Source of the DNA: Isoptericola variabilis 225
GTDB taxonomy: Bacteria; Actinomycetota; Actinomycetes; Actinomycetales; Cellulomonadaceae
Length of the DNA: 64,000 nt
Assembly (NCBI RefSeq): GCF_000215105.1
Contig: NC_015588.1
Location: forward strand, 2,108,001 to 2,172,000
Direction: 5' to 3'
The position numbers were made by a program, and so were the translations under genes. Below, in pieces: positions 19,143-28,589 of the stretch. The notes beneath the pieces were generated by a model. The model searched no databases. It saw only the letters and a list, made by a program, of their open reading frames with translations, and was not told the origin of the DNA. Numbering within the stretch: the stretch's first letter is position 1; the number at the start of each line of letters is the position of its first letter.

Positions 19143-20795
19143 TCAGATGCCCAGCTGGTACACGCCCCAGTACGCGAGCATGAGGAGGAGGATCACCGCC
19201 CCGACGACCACGCACCAGAACGTCAGGTGCGCGGGCCACCCGCGCGCCACCCCGAACGCGGCGCGGCGGGCGACGGCGTCGGGCACGTCGCCGCCGGCCG
19301 CCACGACCGACGCGATCGCCGGTGCCCGCGCCGCCCGGCGCGCCGCACGTGCGTCGATCACGCGCAGCACGACGACGGCGCCCGCGACGGCGGTGACCAC
19401 GCCGAGCAGGCGCACGCCGACCCAGCCGCCCTGCACCACGAGGTCGTCGCGCTGGTAGTCGAGCGCGAGGCGCGCCACGGTCAGCAGGTAGACGACGAGC
19501 GCGACCGTCGTCGCGGCCGAGCCCGCCCCGAGGACGAGCAGCGCGCGGCGCAGGCCGGGCGCGAGCCGCGGCGCGGGCGCGGCCGACCGCCGCATCACGG
19601 CCCGGCGCACGAGCGCGTGCGCGGCCCACACGAGCGGGCCGAGCACGATGAGCCCCGCGCCGGCGGCCACGGCACCGAGCACGATGTCGCCGTTGCCCCA
19701 CCACCGCGGCTGCGGGACCGGTCCGGCGAGGTAGAGCTGGTTCGGCGTGTCGCCCGCGATGCGCGGCGGTGCGGTCGCCGTGCCGGGCAGACCCTGGACC
19801 CACGTGGCGACGTCGTCGGCGAAGTCGGGGTGCAGCCGCTGCACCCGGACGCCGTCCGCGGTCTCGTCGCTGACCTTGATCCCGTGGTTGGCGCCCGCGT
19901 AGTACCGGACCGTCACGGGCGCGTCGTCGCCGCGCACGGCGGTGTCCGCGATGATCCGGCGCGCGCCCTGCTCGACCGGCATCGAGGGGTCCGCGGTGCC
20001 GTAGACGACGAGGACGGGCGCGGTCTGCCGCTCGAGCCAGGGGCGCACGTCGAAGTCGACGTAGTCGAAGCCGCCGCCGGGCAGCTGCATTCCGACGGCG
20101 CGCGGGATCGCGCGGAAGACCTGCTCGGGCACGCCGGTGTTGCGCAGGTAGTTGTCGACCGCGAACGCGGCCTGCTCGCGCGGGGGGACGACGGGGGCCG
20201 AGACGAGGATCGTGAACGCGACCCGCGGGTCCTCGGCCTGCATGACGGGCACGATCCACGTGCCCTCCGACTCCCCGTACACGCCGACACGCGCCGGGTC
20301 GACCCCCTCGACGGCGCGCAGGACGTCGACGGAGCGGGCGTAGTCCGCGGCCATGGCGACGTAGTCCCGCTCGCGCGTGGAGTAGGTGTCGAGGCGCTTG
20401 TCGGGGACGAGCGTCGTGACGCCCGCGCTCGCGAGCGCGCTCGCGATGTCGGTGAACGCCTCGGCGAACCGCCCGGTGCCCGCCCCGTGGACGAACACGA
20501 CCCCGGGCGTCCCGGGGAGCGGATCGCCGCGGTCGTCGAGCGGCTGGCGCAGCAGCGCGTCCACCTCGGTGCCGTCGAGCGGCACCGTCAGGACGGTCTC
20601 CCGCACCTCGTGCTCGCCCACGGACCCGATCTCGGCGGCACGCCCGGCGTCGACCCCGCGGATCGCGGTGTCCGACGTCGCGGGCTGCAGGTGGTCCGCC
20701 ACGGGGACCGGGTTCCACTGGGGACCCGCGACGGCTCCCACCACCGCGAGCGAGACCAGCAGCGCGGCGCTGGTCGCAATCGTCCGGAAGACCAC
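19143..20795 (-). CDS. Alpha/beta hydrolase with C-terminal membrane domain
   Basis: The 550-residue protein has an N-terminal hydrophobic segment, then an alpha/beta-hydrolase domain. Visible elements are the oxyanion motif HGAGTG (about 103-108), nucleophile elbow GESEG with Ser176, Asp269 in YGTADPSMP and His304 in GANHGIK, a complete catalytic triad. From about residue 375 there are four or five membrane helices, so the catalytic domain is probably outside the cell. Substrate is unknown; esterase or peptidase activity is likely. Start is GTG with TAGCAT six bases before it and no Shine-Dalgarno, so the mRNA is probably leaderless and starts just beyond era. Confidence 0.8.
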   Translation of the reverse strand: MVFRTIATSAALLVSLAVVGAVAGPQWNPVPVADHLQPATSDTAIRGVDAGRAAEIGSVGEHEVRETVLTVPLDGTEVDALLRQPLDDRGDPLPGTPGVVFVHGAGTGRFAEAFTDIASALASAGVTTLVPDKRLDTYSTRERDYVAMAADYARSVDVLRAVEGVDPARVGVYGESEGTWIVPVMQAEDPRVAFTILVSAPVVPPREQAAFAVDNYLRNTGVPEQVFRAIPRAVGMQLPGGGFDYVDFDVRPWLERQTAPVLVVYGTADPSMPVEQGARRIIADTAVRGDDAPVTVRYYAGANHGIKVSDETADGVRVQRLHPDFADDVATWVQGLPGTATAPPRIAGDTPNQLYLAGPVPQPRWWGNGDIVLGAVAAGAGLIVLGPLVWAAHALVRRAVMRRSAAPAPRLAPGLRRALLVLGAGSAATTVALVVYLLTVARLALDYQRDDLVVQGGWVGVRLLGVVTAVAGAVVVLRVIDARAARRAARAPAIASVVAAGGDVPDAVARRAAFGVARGWPAHLTFWCVVVGAVILLLMLAYWGVYQLGI

Positions 20796-20814
20796 GGAGG
20801 GATGCTACCGGCGC

Positions 20815-21780
20815 TCAGAACCCGAGCCGCTGCAGCTGCTTCGGGTCGCGCTGCCAGTCCTTGGCGACCTTGACGTGCAGGTCGAGGTACACGCGCGTGC
20901 CGAGCAGCCGCTCGATGCCGCGCCGCGCCGTCGTGCCGACCTCGCGCAGGCGTGAGCCGCCGCGGCCGATGACGATCGCCTTCTGGGACTCGCGCTCGAC
21001 GAAGAGGTTGACCCGCACGTCCAGCATGGGCGGGCGGCCCGCGGACGGCTCGCCCGTGCCCTCACGCTCGACGATCTCCTCGACGACGACGGCGAGCGAG
21101 TGCGGCAGCTCGTCGCGCACGCCCTCGAGCGCCGCTTCGCGCACGAGCTCGGCGACCATGACCTGCTCCGGCTCGTCGGTGAGCTCGCCGCCCGGGTAGA
21201 GATCGGGCCCCTCGGGCAGGTGCGCGACGAGGACCTCGGTCAGCTCGTCGACCTGGTAGCCGTCGCGGGCCGAGACCGGGACGATCGCCGAGAAGTCGCG
21301 GTCGACCGACCGCGCGAGCTGGTCGACGGCGATGAGGTGCTCGGCGAGGCGTCCCCGGTCCACCAGGTCCGCCTTCGTCACGACGGCGACCACCGGCACC
21401 GCTCGCCGACCCTCCATGAGGGGCGCGAGCTGGTTCATGATGAACCGGTCGCCCGGGCCGATCTTCTGGTCGGCCGGCAGGCAGAACGCGACGACGTCGA
21501 CCTCGCCGAGCGTCTCCTTGACCAGCTCGTTGAGCCGCTCGCCCAGCAGCGTGCGCGGGCGGTGCAGCCCGGGCGTGTCCACGAGCACCAGCTGCGCGTC
21601 CTCGCGGTGCACGATCCCGCGGATGGTGTGCCGCGTCGTCTGCGGGCGCGCCGACATGATGGCGACCTTCTCCCCCACCAGGGCGTTGGTCAGCGTCGAC
21701 TTGCCGACGTTCGGGCGCCCGACGAGGCAGGCGAAGCCGGAGCGGTGGACGGGTGCGTCGGGGCTGTCGGTGGTGCTCAT
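20815..21780 (-). CDS. era: GTPase Era
   Basis: Era is a ribosome-assembly GTPase that binds the 3' end of 16S rRNA. The 321-residue protein has the G1 motif GRPNVGKST, G3 DTPGLH, G4 TKAD and G5 VSAR. A C-terminal KH domain contains VIGRGGSRLREVG. Its ATG overlaps the preceding gene's stop by four bases. It closes the phoH-ybeY-corC-like-era series, a conserved actinobacterial arrangement. Confidence 0.95.
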   Translation of the reverse strand: MSTTDSPDAPVHRSGFACLVGRPNVGKSTLTNALVGEKVAIMSARPQTTRHTIRGIVHREDAQLVLVDTPGLHRPRTLLGERLNELVKETLGEVDVVAFCLPADQKIGPGDRFIMNQLAPLMEGRRAVPVVAVVTKADLVDRGRLAEHLIAVDQLARSVDRDFSAIVPVSARDGYQVDELTEVLVAHLPEGPDLYPGGELTDEPEQVMVAELVREAALEGVRDELPHSLAVVVEEIVEREGTGEPSAGRPPMLDVRVNLFVERESQKAIVIGRGGSRLREVGTTARRGIERLLGTRVYLDLHVKVAKDWQRDPKQLQRLGF

Positions 21781-23105
21781 GCGTGTTCCCTCTGGTCCGG
21801 CGGCACGACGGCGTCGTCCGCTGCTTCGGTGGCGGTCCTGCTGACGAGGATCGTGGCGAGCTGCTTGCGGCGGCCCTCGACGCGCTCGCCGACGAGGCGC
21901 AGGCCGCCCACGTCGGCGGTCGAGCCGACGAGCGGCACCTTGCCGATCGCCTTGGCGAGGAGCCCGCCCGCGGTGTCGACGTCGTCGTCGTCGAGGCGCA
22001 GGTCGAAGAGCTCGCCGAGCTCGTCGACCGGCATCCGCGCCGGCACGCGGAACGTGCCGTCGCCGAGGGCCTCCGGCTCGGCGACCTGGACGACGTCGTG
22101 CTCGTCGGTGAGCTCCCCGACGAGCTCCTCGATGACGTCCTCGACCGTGACCAGCCCGGCCGTGCCGCCGTACTCGTCGACGACGATGGCGATGTGCGAC
22201 CGCGAGGCCTGCATCTGGCGCAGCAGGTCGTCGACCGGCTTCGACTCGGGCACGAACACCGGCGGGCGCGCGACCTCGGACACCGGCCTGTCGCCGGCGT
22301 CCGGGTCGTTCTCGAGCACGCGGGCGACGTCCTTGAGGTAGGCGACGCCGAGCAGGTCGTCGACCGACGCCCCGACGACGGGCACGCGCGAGTAGCCCGA
22401 CTTGAGGAAGAGCCGCATGACCTTGCGCAGCGGTGTCGCGGCGTCGGCCGTGACCATGTCCGTGCGGGGCACCATGACCTCGCGCGCGAGGGTGCCGCCG
22501 AGCTCGAACACGGACCGGATGAGCTCGCGGTCCTCGGCCTCGATGGCCTCGTTCTCGCGCACCCGGTCCGCCATCGCGCGCAGCTCCTCCTCCGACGCCG
22601 TGGCGTCGGGGGCGCGCGCGGCCGAGCGGCGGGTGAGCCACGCGGCGAGCCTGTGCACGGCGGTGAGCGGGCCGGCGAGCGAGAGCAGGACGCGCACCGG
22701 GCTACGGAAGCCGAGCGCGCGCGGGCTGAGCCGCACGAAGACGATGCCCGCGACGAGCCCGACCACGGCGGCCGCGGCGAGGACGCGCCACCACTCGTCG
22801 AACCAGTCGGCGAGCAGCAGCGTCGCCGCGGCGAGCGCGACGGTCTGCGCGAACACGCGCACGAGCGCGAACGACGCGACGGCGGCCGTCGGGTCGACCG
22901 CGAGCGCCTGGGCGCGTCGCACGCGCCGCACGCGCGCGACGCGCGCCTGCTCGGGACGGTCGTCGTCGGCCTCGGCCTCGGCGCGCGCGTCGGCGAGCGA
23001 GGCCCGCGTCACGCGCAGGACGGCGGCCTCGCCGGCGGACAGCATCCCGGCCAGGGCCAGGCAGACGAGCGCGACGAGGGCGAGCAGCGGGTCGGGGACG
23101 TTCAT
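21777..23105 (-). CDS. CNNM/CorC-family (hemolysin C) membrane protein with CBS domains
   Basis: The 442-residue protein has an N-terminal DUF21/CNNM membrane region (about 1-160) and two CBS domains around residues 195-320 ([29 protein letters not shown]). A CorC/HlyC C-terminal domain spans about 335-425. Relatives are linked with Mg2+/Co2+ efflux. Gene overlaps on both sides (with ybeY upstream and era downstream) show operon coupling. The transmembrane core is well preserved, but ion specificity cannot be read from sequence. Confidence 0.88.
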   Translation of the reverse strand: MNVPDPLLALVALVCLALAGMLSAGEAAVLRVTRASLADARAEAEADDDRPEQARVARVRRVRRAQALAVDPTAAVASFALVRVFAQTVALAAATLLLADWFDEWWRVLAAAAVVGLVAGIVFVRLSPRALGFRSPVRVLLSLAGPLTAVHRLAAWLTRRSAARAPDATASEEELRAMADRVRENEAIEAEDRELIRSVFELGGTLAREVMVPRTDMVTADAATPLRKVMRLFLKSGYSRVPVVGASVDDLLGVAYLKDVARVLENDPDAGDRPVSEVARPPVFVPESKPVDDLLRQMQASRSHIAIVVDEYGGTAGLVTVEDVIEELVGELTDEHDVVQVAEPEALGDGTFRVPARMPVDELGELFDLRLDDDDVDTAGGLLAKAIGKVPLVGSTADVGGLRLVGERVEGRRKQLATILVSRTATEAADDAVVPPDQREHA

Positions 23106-23554
23106 CGCCCGGCGAGGAACGTGAGCAGCAGCTTGCGCTGCAGGCCGAACATCTCCTTCTCCTCCTCCGGCTCGGCGTGGTCGTAGCCGAGGAGGTGCAG
23201 GATGCCGTGCGTGGTGAGCAGCAGGAGCTCCTCGACGGTCGAGTGGCCGGCGACCTTGGCCTGCTCGACCGCGACCTCCGGGCAAAGCACGACGTCGCCG
23301 AGCGTGCCGGGCGGGGTGACCTCGCCGTCGCGGCCGGGGCGCAGCTCGTCCATGGGGAAGGACAGCACGTCGGTGGGCCCGGGCTCGTCCATCCACTGCT
23401 GGTGCAGCTCGCTCATGGCCTGGGTGTCGACGAAGAGGATCGACAGCTCGCTCTGCGGGTGCACGTGCAGCGTGTCGAGCACGAAGCGGGCGAGCGCCGC
23501 GAACTCCGCCTCGTCGACGTCGAACCCGGTCTCGTTGTTGACCTCGATGCTCAC
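23102..23554 (-). CDS. ybeY: Endoribonuclease YbeY (rRNA maturation factor)
   Basis: This 150-residue metal-dependent RNase is needed for 16S rRNA 3' maturation and ribosome quality control. The zinc-binding motif [11 protein letters not shown], with three His ligands, is intact near residue 115. The GTG start overlaps the phoH stop (GTGA). Position between phoH and the CorC-like gene is the usual actinobacterial order. Confidence 0.95.
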   Translation of the reverse strand: MSIEVNNETGFDVDEAEFAALARFVLDTLHVHPQSELSILFVDTQAMSELHQQWMDEPGPTDVLSFPMDELRPGRDGEVTPPGTLGDVVLCPEVAVEQAKVAGHSTVEELLLLTTHGILHLLGYDHAEPEEEKEMFGLQRKLLLTFLAGR

Positions 23555-24609
23555 CCGCGCGCCTCCCGGTCGCGGCGGCCCTGGCCGCGGCGGTCCTGCC
23601 GGTCGCGGCCGTCCTGCGGGCGGGCGACGTCCCACCGCGCGTACGCGTCGATGATGTCGCTCACGAGCCGGTGGCGCACGACGTCGGACGACGTCAGGCG
23701 GCAGAACTCGACGTCGTCGACGCCCATGAGGATGTCCTCGACGACGCGCAGGCCCGACGTCGTGCCGCCCGGCAGGTCGACCTGCGTCGCGTCGCCCGTG
23801 ATGACCATCTTGGAGCCGAAGCCGAGGCGCGTGAGGAACATCTTCATCTGCTCGGTCGAGGTGTTCTGCGCCTCGTCGAGGATGATGAACGAGTCGTTGA
23901 GCGAGCGGCCGCGCATGAACGCCAGGGGCGCGACCTCGATCGTCCCCGCCTCGATGAGCTTGGGGATCGCGTCGGGGTCCATCATGTCGTGCAGCGCGTC
24001 GTACAGCGGGCGCAGGTACGGGTCGATCTTCTCGGTGAGCGAGCCCGGCAGGTAGCCGAGCTTCTCGCCGGCCTCGACGGCCGGGCGCGTGAGGATGATC
24101 CGGTTGACCTGCTTGGACTGCAGCGCCTGCACGGCCTTGGCCATGGCGAGGTACGTCTTGCCCGTCCCTGCGGGGCCGATGCCGAACGTGATGGTGTTGG
24201 CGTCGATCGCGTCGACGTAGCGCTTCTGGCCGACCGTCTTCGGCCGGATGGTGCGCCCGCGGTTGGACAGGATGTTGAAGGTCAGCACCTCGGCGGGACG
24301 CTGCGCGGACGCCGCGGTGAGCATCTTGACCGACCGGGTCACGACGTCGGGCGTGAGCTGCGTGCCCGACTCGACGACCTCGACGAGCTCGTCGAGCAGC
24401 CGGGACACGAGGGCGACGTCGCCCGCCGGCCCGCTCACGACGATCTCGTTGCCGCGTGCGTGGACGTCCACGCCGGGGAACCCGTCCTCGACGGCCCGCA
24501 GCACGGAGTCCCGGCTGCCGAGCAGGGCGACCATGGGCACGTGCGGCGGCACCACGATGCGGTGCTCTGTCGAACGCTCGGTGGAGCGCGTGCTGGGTGT
24601 GGATGTCAT
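23551..24609 (-). CDS. PhoH family ATPase
   Basis: The 352-residue cytosolic ATPase has a small N-terminal KH-like region, Walker A GPAGTGKT (about 145-152), Walker [10 protein letters not shown] and the [10 protein letters not shown] motif. The family is implicated in RNA metabolism and is almost always beside ybeY. The C-terminal 20 residues are Arg/Asp/Gln-rich. ATG at 24609 is taken, although the nearest AAGGAG is about 20 bases upstream. A -10-like TAGACT at 24678-24673 may drive the phoH-ybeY-CorC-era transcript. Confidence 0.9.
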   Translation of the reverse strand: MTSTPSTRSTERSTEHRIVVPPHVPMVALLGSRDSVLRAVEDGFPGVDVHARGNEIVVSGPAGDVALVSRLLDELVEVVESGTQLTPDVVTRSVKMLTAASAQRPAEVLTFNILSNRGRTIRPKTVGQKRYVDAIDANTITFGIGPAGTGKTYLAMAKAVQALQSKQVNRIILTRPAVEAGEKLGYLPGSLTEKIDPYLRPLYDALHDMMDPDAIPKLIEAGTIEVAPLAFMRGRSLNDSFIILDEAQNTSTEQMKMFLTRLGFGSKMVITGDATQVDLPGGTTSGLRVVEDILMGVDDVEFCRLTSSDVVRHRLVSDIIDAYARWDVARPQDGRDRQDRRGQGRRDREARG

Positions 24610-24736
24610 GGGCCGGCTGGCGCCGATGCACTCCTTCGGATGACGGGCGAGGGCCGGTGGGGCCTGGGTCCGAGTCTATCGAGCAGGTCCCGCGCACGGC
24701 ACGCGGATTCGCCGTCGGCGCACCGCACGCCGCGGC

Positions 24737-25087
24737 TCAGGCGGGCGACCAGCCGAGCTGCTTGCCCGCGATGACGTGACCGTGCACGTGGAACACGCTC
24801 TGCCCCGCACGCGGGCCGCTGTTGAAGATGAACCGGTACTGGCCGTCGGCCAGGTCGTGCGCGACCTGGTCGGCGACCTCCACGACCTCGGCGAGCAGCT
24901 GCGGGTCCGCGGCCGCGAGGACCGACACGTCGCCGTGGTGCTCCTTCGGCACCACGAGCACGTGCACCGGGGCCTGCGGGTCGATGTCGCGGAAGGCGAT
25001 GACGCGCTCCGAGCGCGCCACGACGTCGGCCGGGAGCTGTCCGGCGACGATCTTGCAGAAGAGGCAGTCGTCCTGCTCGGAGTTCAT
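24737..25087 (-). CDS. HIT-family (HINT-like) nucleotide hydrolase
   Basis: The 116-residue protein has the CLFCKIVAGQLP N-terminus and the histidine triad HVHGHV near residue 100, typical of HinT purine-nucleoside phosphoramidases. ATG at 25087 is chosen because TAGCGT ends 7 bases before it, as in other leaderless genes here; an upstream GTG at 25096 would overlap that hexamer. It lies in the usual place between rsmE and phoH. Confidence 0.93.
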   Translation of the reverse strand: MNSEQDDCLFCKIVAGQLPADVVARSERVIAFRDIDPQAPVHVLVVPKEHHGDVSVLAAADPQLLAEVVEVADQVAHDLADGQYRFIFNSGPRAGQSVFHVHGHVIAGKQLGWSPA

Positions 25088-25115
25088 GGGCGCCACGCTA
25101 CCGATCGGCCCGCGC

Positions 25116-25910
25116 TCACGCCCAGCGGCCGAGCCGCTCGCTGAGCAGCGCGACCGCGACGGGTCCGGCGGTCGACGTGCGCAGCACGTGCGGGCCGAGC
25201 CGGGCGGCGACGGCGCCGGCGTCGATCAACAGCGCGAGCTCGGCGTCGGAGATGCCTCCCTCGGGCCCGACGACGACGAGCAGCTCGGGCGCCGCTCCCG
25301 CGTCGCCGCCGGCGTCCCTGTCGACCACGCCTGGCAGGACGACCGCGCCCAGCGGCGTCTGCGCCTCCTCGTGCAGCACGACGACGGCTCCCCCGGCCGC
25401 GACGACGTCGCGCGTCCGGACGGCGAGCTGCTTGGTCGTGACGGGCTCGGCGACCGGCGGCACCCACGCGCGCCGCGCCTGCTTGACCGCGGCGCGCACC
25501 GTCGCGACCCAGCGGGCGTGCGACTTGGCCGCCCGCGGCCCGCGCCACACGACGATCGACCGCTCGGCCTGCCACGGCACCACGGCGTCCACGCCGACCT
25601 CGACCGCGGCCTCGACGGCGAGCTCGTCGCGGTCACCCTTGGCGAGCGCCTGGACGAGCGTGAGCACGACGCCGGGCGCCGGCTCGCGCACCACCTCCGC
25701 GACGCGCAGCTGCACGCCGTCGCCGGTGACCTGCTCGACGACGCAGCGCAGCCGCACGCCCGCGCCGTCGACGACGTCGAGCCGCTCGCCCGGGCCGCGC
25801 CGCTGCACGACGCCGGCGTGCCGCCCCTCGGTCCCGTCGAGCAGGTACGCGTCGCCCGGCGCGACGTCGGCGAGCCCGCCGCCCTCGGCGAGGAAGACCG
25901 GCGCGCTCAC
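25116..25910 (-). CDS. rsmE: 16S rRNA (uracil-1498-N3)-methyltransferase RsmE
   Basis: This SPOUT-class methyltransferase modifies U1498 of 16S rRNA. The 264-residue protein has an N-terminal PUA-like domain and the C-terminal knot with LVVVGPEGGISDAEL and LGPHVLRTSTAG, the SAM-binding region. A Gly/Ala/Asp-rich insertion occurs near residue 200. It starts at a GTG one base after the dnaJ stop, so it is in the hrcA-dnaJ-rsmE transcript. Confidence 0.93.
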   Translation of the reverse strand: MSAPVFLAEGGGLADVAPGDAYLLDGTEGRHAGVVQRRGPGERLDVVDGAGVRLRCVVEQVTGDGVQLRVAEVVREPAPGVVLTLVQALAKGDRDELAVEAAVEVGVDAVVPWQAERSIVVWRGPRAAKSHARWVATVRAAVKQARRAWVPPVAEPVTTKQLAVRTRDVVAAGGAVVVLHEEAQTPLGAVVLPGVVDRDAGGDAGAAPELLVVVGPEGGISDAELALLIDAGAVAARLGPHVLRTSTAGPVAVALLSERLGRWA

Positions 25911-25911
25911 G

Positions 25912-27036
25912 TCAGCGGCCGCTCAGCTTGTCCCGCAGCCGGGAGAACACGCCCGGGTGCGCGGCGGCGAGGCGCGGGTCGGGCCGCTCCTCGCCGCGCA
26001 GCTTCGCGAGCGCGCGCAGCAGCTCGGTCTGCTCCTCGTCGAGGCCCGTGGGGACCTGGACCTCGATGTGGACGTTGAGGTCGCCACGGCCGCCCGCGTG
26101 CAGGTGTCCCACGCCGAGGCCCTTGAGCGTGACGACCTGACCGGGCTGCGTGCCGGGGCGCAGGTCGATCTCCTGCGGCCCGTCGAGCGTCTCGAGCTCG
26201 AGCACCGTGCCGAGCGCGGCGGCCGTCATGGGCACGGGCAGCGTGCAGTGCAGGTCGTCTCCGCGGCGCACGAAGACCTCGTGCGGGCGCTCGCGGATCT
26301 CGACGTACAGGTCGCCGGCCGGGCCGCCGCCCGGGCCGACCTCGCCCTGCGCGGTGAGCTTGATCCGGGTGCCGGTGTCGACGCCCGCGGGCACGTTGAC
26401 CGTGATGGTGCGGCGCGAGCGCACGCGGCCCTCGCCCGAGCAGTCGGCGCACGGCTCGGGGATGATCGTGCCGAAGCCCTGGCAGTCCGGGCAGGGCGAC
26501 GTCGTCATGACCTGGCCGAGGAACGAGCGCGCGACGCGCTGGACGTTGCCGCGGCCGTGGCACACCTCGCACGTGCGCACCGACGTGCCCGGCCGGCAGC
26601 CGTTGCCGCCGCACGTCCCGCACACGACGGCGGTGTCGACCTGGAGCTCGCGCTTGGTGCCGAACGCGGCCTCGGCGAGGTCGATGTCGAGCCGCACGAG
26701 CGCGTCCTGGCCGCGGCGGGCGCGCGGGACCGGGCCGGACTGCGCCGCGCCCCCGCCGAAGAACGTCTCGAAGATGTCCTGGAAGCCGAAGCCGTTGCCG
26801 AACCCGCCGCCGGCGCCACCACCGGGCGCGGTCGGGTCCACCCCCATGTCGTACTGCTGGCGCTTCTCGGGGTTCGAGAGCACCTCGTACGCGCGCGCGA
26901 CGTCCTTGAACCGCTCCTCGCCGTCCGCGCCGGCGACGTCGGGGTGGAGCTCGCGGGCCAGGCGGCGGTAGGCCTTCTTGATCTGCTCGGGCGTGGCGTC
27001 GCGCGGGACGCCGAGGATCGCGTAGTAGTCGGTCAC
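25912..27036 (-). CDS. dnaJ: Chaperone DnaJ
   Basis: DnaJ is an Hsp70 co-chaperone that delivers unfolded proteins to DnaK and stimulates its ATPase. The 374-residue protein has a J domain with HPD (ELHPDVAG), a Gly/Phe-rich linker (about 70-100), four CxxCxGxG-type zinc repeats (CGTCGGNG, CEVCHGRG, CPDCQGFG, CADCSGEG) and the C-terminal peptide-binding domains. It is the DnaJ2 type found behind hrcA in actinobacteria. The start is GTG. The gap to hrcA is 54 bases. Confidence 0.95.
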   Translation of the reverse strand: MTDYYAILGVPRDATPEQIKKAYRRLARELHPDVAGADGEERFKDVARAYEVLSNPEKRQQYDMGVDPTAPGGGAGGGFGNGFGFQDIFETFFGGGAAQSGPVPRARRGQDALVRLDIDLAEAAFGTKRELQVDTAVVCGTCGGNGCRPGTSVRTCEVCHGRGNVQRVARSFLGQVMTTSPCPDCQGFGTIIPEPCADCSGEGRVRSRRTITVNVPAGVDTGTRIKLTAQGEVGPGGGPAGDLYVEIRERPHEVFVRRGDDLHCTLPVPMTAAALGTVLELETLDGPQEIDLRPGTQPGQVVTLKGLGVGHLHAGGRGDLNVHIEVQVPTGLDEEQTELLRALAKLRGEERPDPRLAAAHPGVFSRLRDKLSGR

Positions 27037-27090
27037 AGGTCTCTCTCTGCGCGGAGTCGAGGTCGGGGTGGTCCGTCGGGCGGCGGGCGC

Positions 27091-28131
27091 TCAGCTCGGC
27101 AGGACGCGGGACAGGTAGCGGGCGACGGCACGCACCGCGGCGATCGTGCCGGGGTAGTCCATGCGGGTCGGGCCGACGGAGCCGAGGATCGCGACCGTGT
27201 CGCCGTCGGTGCCGTACCCGGACGCGACGACCGACGTCTCGGCGAGGCCGTCGAGCCGGTTCTCGTGCCCGATGCGCACGGCCACGCCGTCGGCGGCCAT
27301 CTCGGTCAGCAGCCCGAGCAGCACGACCTGCTCCTCGAGCGCCTCGAGGACGGGGCTCAGGCCCTGCTCGAACCGCATCTCGGCGCGCGCGAGGTTCGCC
27401 GTGCCGGACAGCACGATACGCTCCTCGCTCTCCTGGCCGAGCGTCTCCACGATGAGGTCCGCCACGCCCTGCACCACCGGGCGCAGCGCGGGCTCGACCG
27501 AGTCGACGACCCGCGCGAACGCGGCCGCCAGCTGCGAGAGCCGCTTGCCGGCCGCGGCGGCGTTGAGCCGCGCTCGCAGCTCCCCGAGCGTGGCCTCGTC
27601 GAGGTCGAGCCCGTCGGCCGGGACGCCGGGCTCGTGCCCGGCGTCGAGGAACCGCTGCTCGACACGGCCGGTGTCGGTGATGACGACGACGAGCAGCCGG
27701 CGGTCGCCGAGCGGCACGAGCTCGAGGTGGCGCAGGCCCGAGAGCCGCAGCGACGGGTACTGGACGACCGCCACCTGGCCCGTGAGCTGCGCGATGAGCC
27801 GCCCGGCGCGCGCCAGGACGTCGTCGAGGTCGACCGCCTCGGACAGGAACGTCTCGATCGCGCGCTTCTGCGCGACCGACAGGGGGCGCACCTCGGCCAG
27901 GCGGTCGACGAACAGCCGATAGCCCTTGTCGGTCGGGACGCGGCCCGCCGAGGTGTGCGGCTGGGCGATGTACCCGGCCTCCTCGAGCGCGGCCATGTCG
28001 TTGCGGATGGTCGCGGGCGACACGCCGAGCCCGTGGCGCTCCGTGAGCACGCGGGACCCGACGGGCTCACGCGTCTGGACGTAGTCCTCGACGATCGCCC
28101 GCAACACCTCGAGCCGGCGTTCCTCGCTCAC
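27091..28131 (-). CDS. hrcA: Heat-inducible transcription repressor HrcA
   Basis: HrcA binds CIRCE operators to repress heat-shock genes and is itself titrated by GroEL. The 346-residue protein has an N-terminal winged helix ([21 protein letters not shown] region) and a GAF-like dimerisation domain. The GTG at 28131 is preceded by GGGAGGGGAGG and fits the family start; a longer upstream frame lacks homology. A CIRCE-like repeat at 28157-28183 indicates autoregulation of hrcA-dnaJ. Confidence 0.95.
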   Translation of the reverse strand: MSEERRLEVLRAIVEDYVQTREPVGSRVLTERHGLGVSPATIRNDMAALEEAGYIAQPHTSAGRVPTDKGYRLFVDRLAEVRPLSVAQKRAIETFLSEAVDLDDVLARAGRLIAQLTGQVAVVQYPSLRLSGLRHLELVPLGDRRLLVVVITDTGRVEQRFLDAGHEPGVPADGLDLDEATLGELRARLNAAAAGKRLSQLAAAFARVVDSVEPALRPVVQGVADLIVETLGQESEERIVLSGTANLARAEMRFEQGLSPVLEALEEQVVLLGLLTEMAADGVAVRIGHENRLDGLAETSVVASGYGTDGDTVAILGSVGPTRMDYPGTIAAVRAVARYLSRVLPS

Positions 28132-28156
28132 GGTCCTCCCCTCCCGGCGTGCGTGA

Positions 28157-28183
28157 TTAGCACTCGAACCTACCGAGTGCCAT
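28157..28183. promoter_or_regulatory. CIRCE operator upstream of hrcA
   Basis: TTAGCACTC, nine spacer bases, then GAGTGCCAT. The left arm is the exact consensus; the right arm matches GAGTGC and then deviates from the usual TAA. It overlaps a -10-like TAGAAT on the minus strand, a good position for repression of hrcA-dnaJ. Confidence 0.85.
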
Positions 28184-28321
28184 TCTACGCGGGAGCGCCG
28201 CCCGTGGCCCTTCGCCCGGGGCGAACCACCGGCCCGTCGCTCGCCTCTGAGGCACCCCGAGGCGCGAAGTCTGCGCATCTGCCCGATCCGCGGGCCTACC
28301 TCAGGCGCGGAGGGTGGGGTC

Positions 28322-28543
28322 ATGAGCACGAACCTGGACGCCACCCTCCACTACGAGACCTACCGGCTGCGCGAGGCCGAGGTCGCGCGCGACGTCGAGC
28401 TGCGGCGCCGGGCCGCCGAGCGCGCCGATCTCGAACGCCCCGCGCGCTCGGGCGGCGCGCGACGGTGGGCCCGGGCCATCGCCCCGGCCGCGCTGCGTCG
28501 CCGCCTCGGCGCGCCGTGGCGCGGCCGGCGTCGCCCGGCATGA
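28322..28543 (+). CDS. Small Arg/Glu-rich protein, 73 residues
   Basis: ATG is preceded by GGAGGG with a 7-base spacer. The first half is a charged, probably helical segment with [15 protein letters not shown]; the second half is Arg/Ala-rich and basic. The pattern of an N-terminal LxxxxHxxxxREAExxxxxxxRRRxAER stretch recurs in the small gene at 29954, so the two are paralogues flanking the ATPase gene. Such tiny proteins occur beside LuxR/STAND genes in related actinobacteria, from my memory of the group. Function is unknown. Confidence 0.6.
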   Translation: MSTNLDATLHYETYRLREAEVARDVELRRRAAERADLERPARSGGARRWARAIAPAALRRRLGAPWRGRRRPA

Positions 28544-28589
28544 CCGCCGCAACCGTCCCCGGGTCGCCCCCGGCTGACACGATGGAGGC

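Noticed and set aside
25088..25096. Upstream GTG at 25096 as the start of the HIT protein
   Set aside because: It overlaps the -10-like TAGCGT; the ATG at 25087 is at the leaderless distance and fits the family N-terminus.
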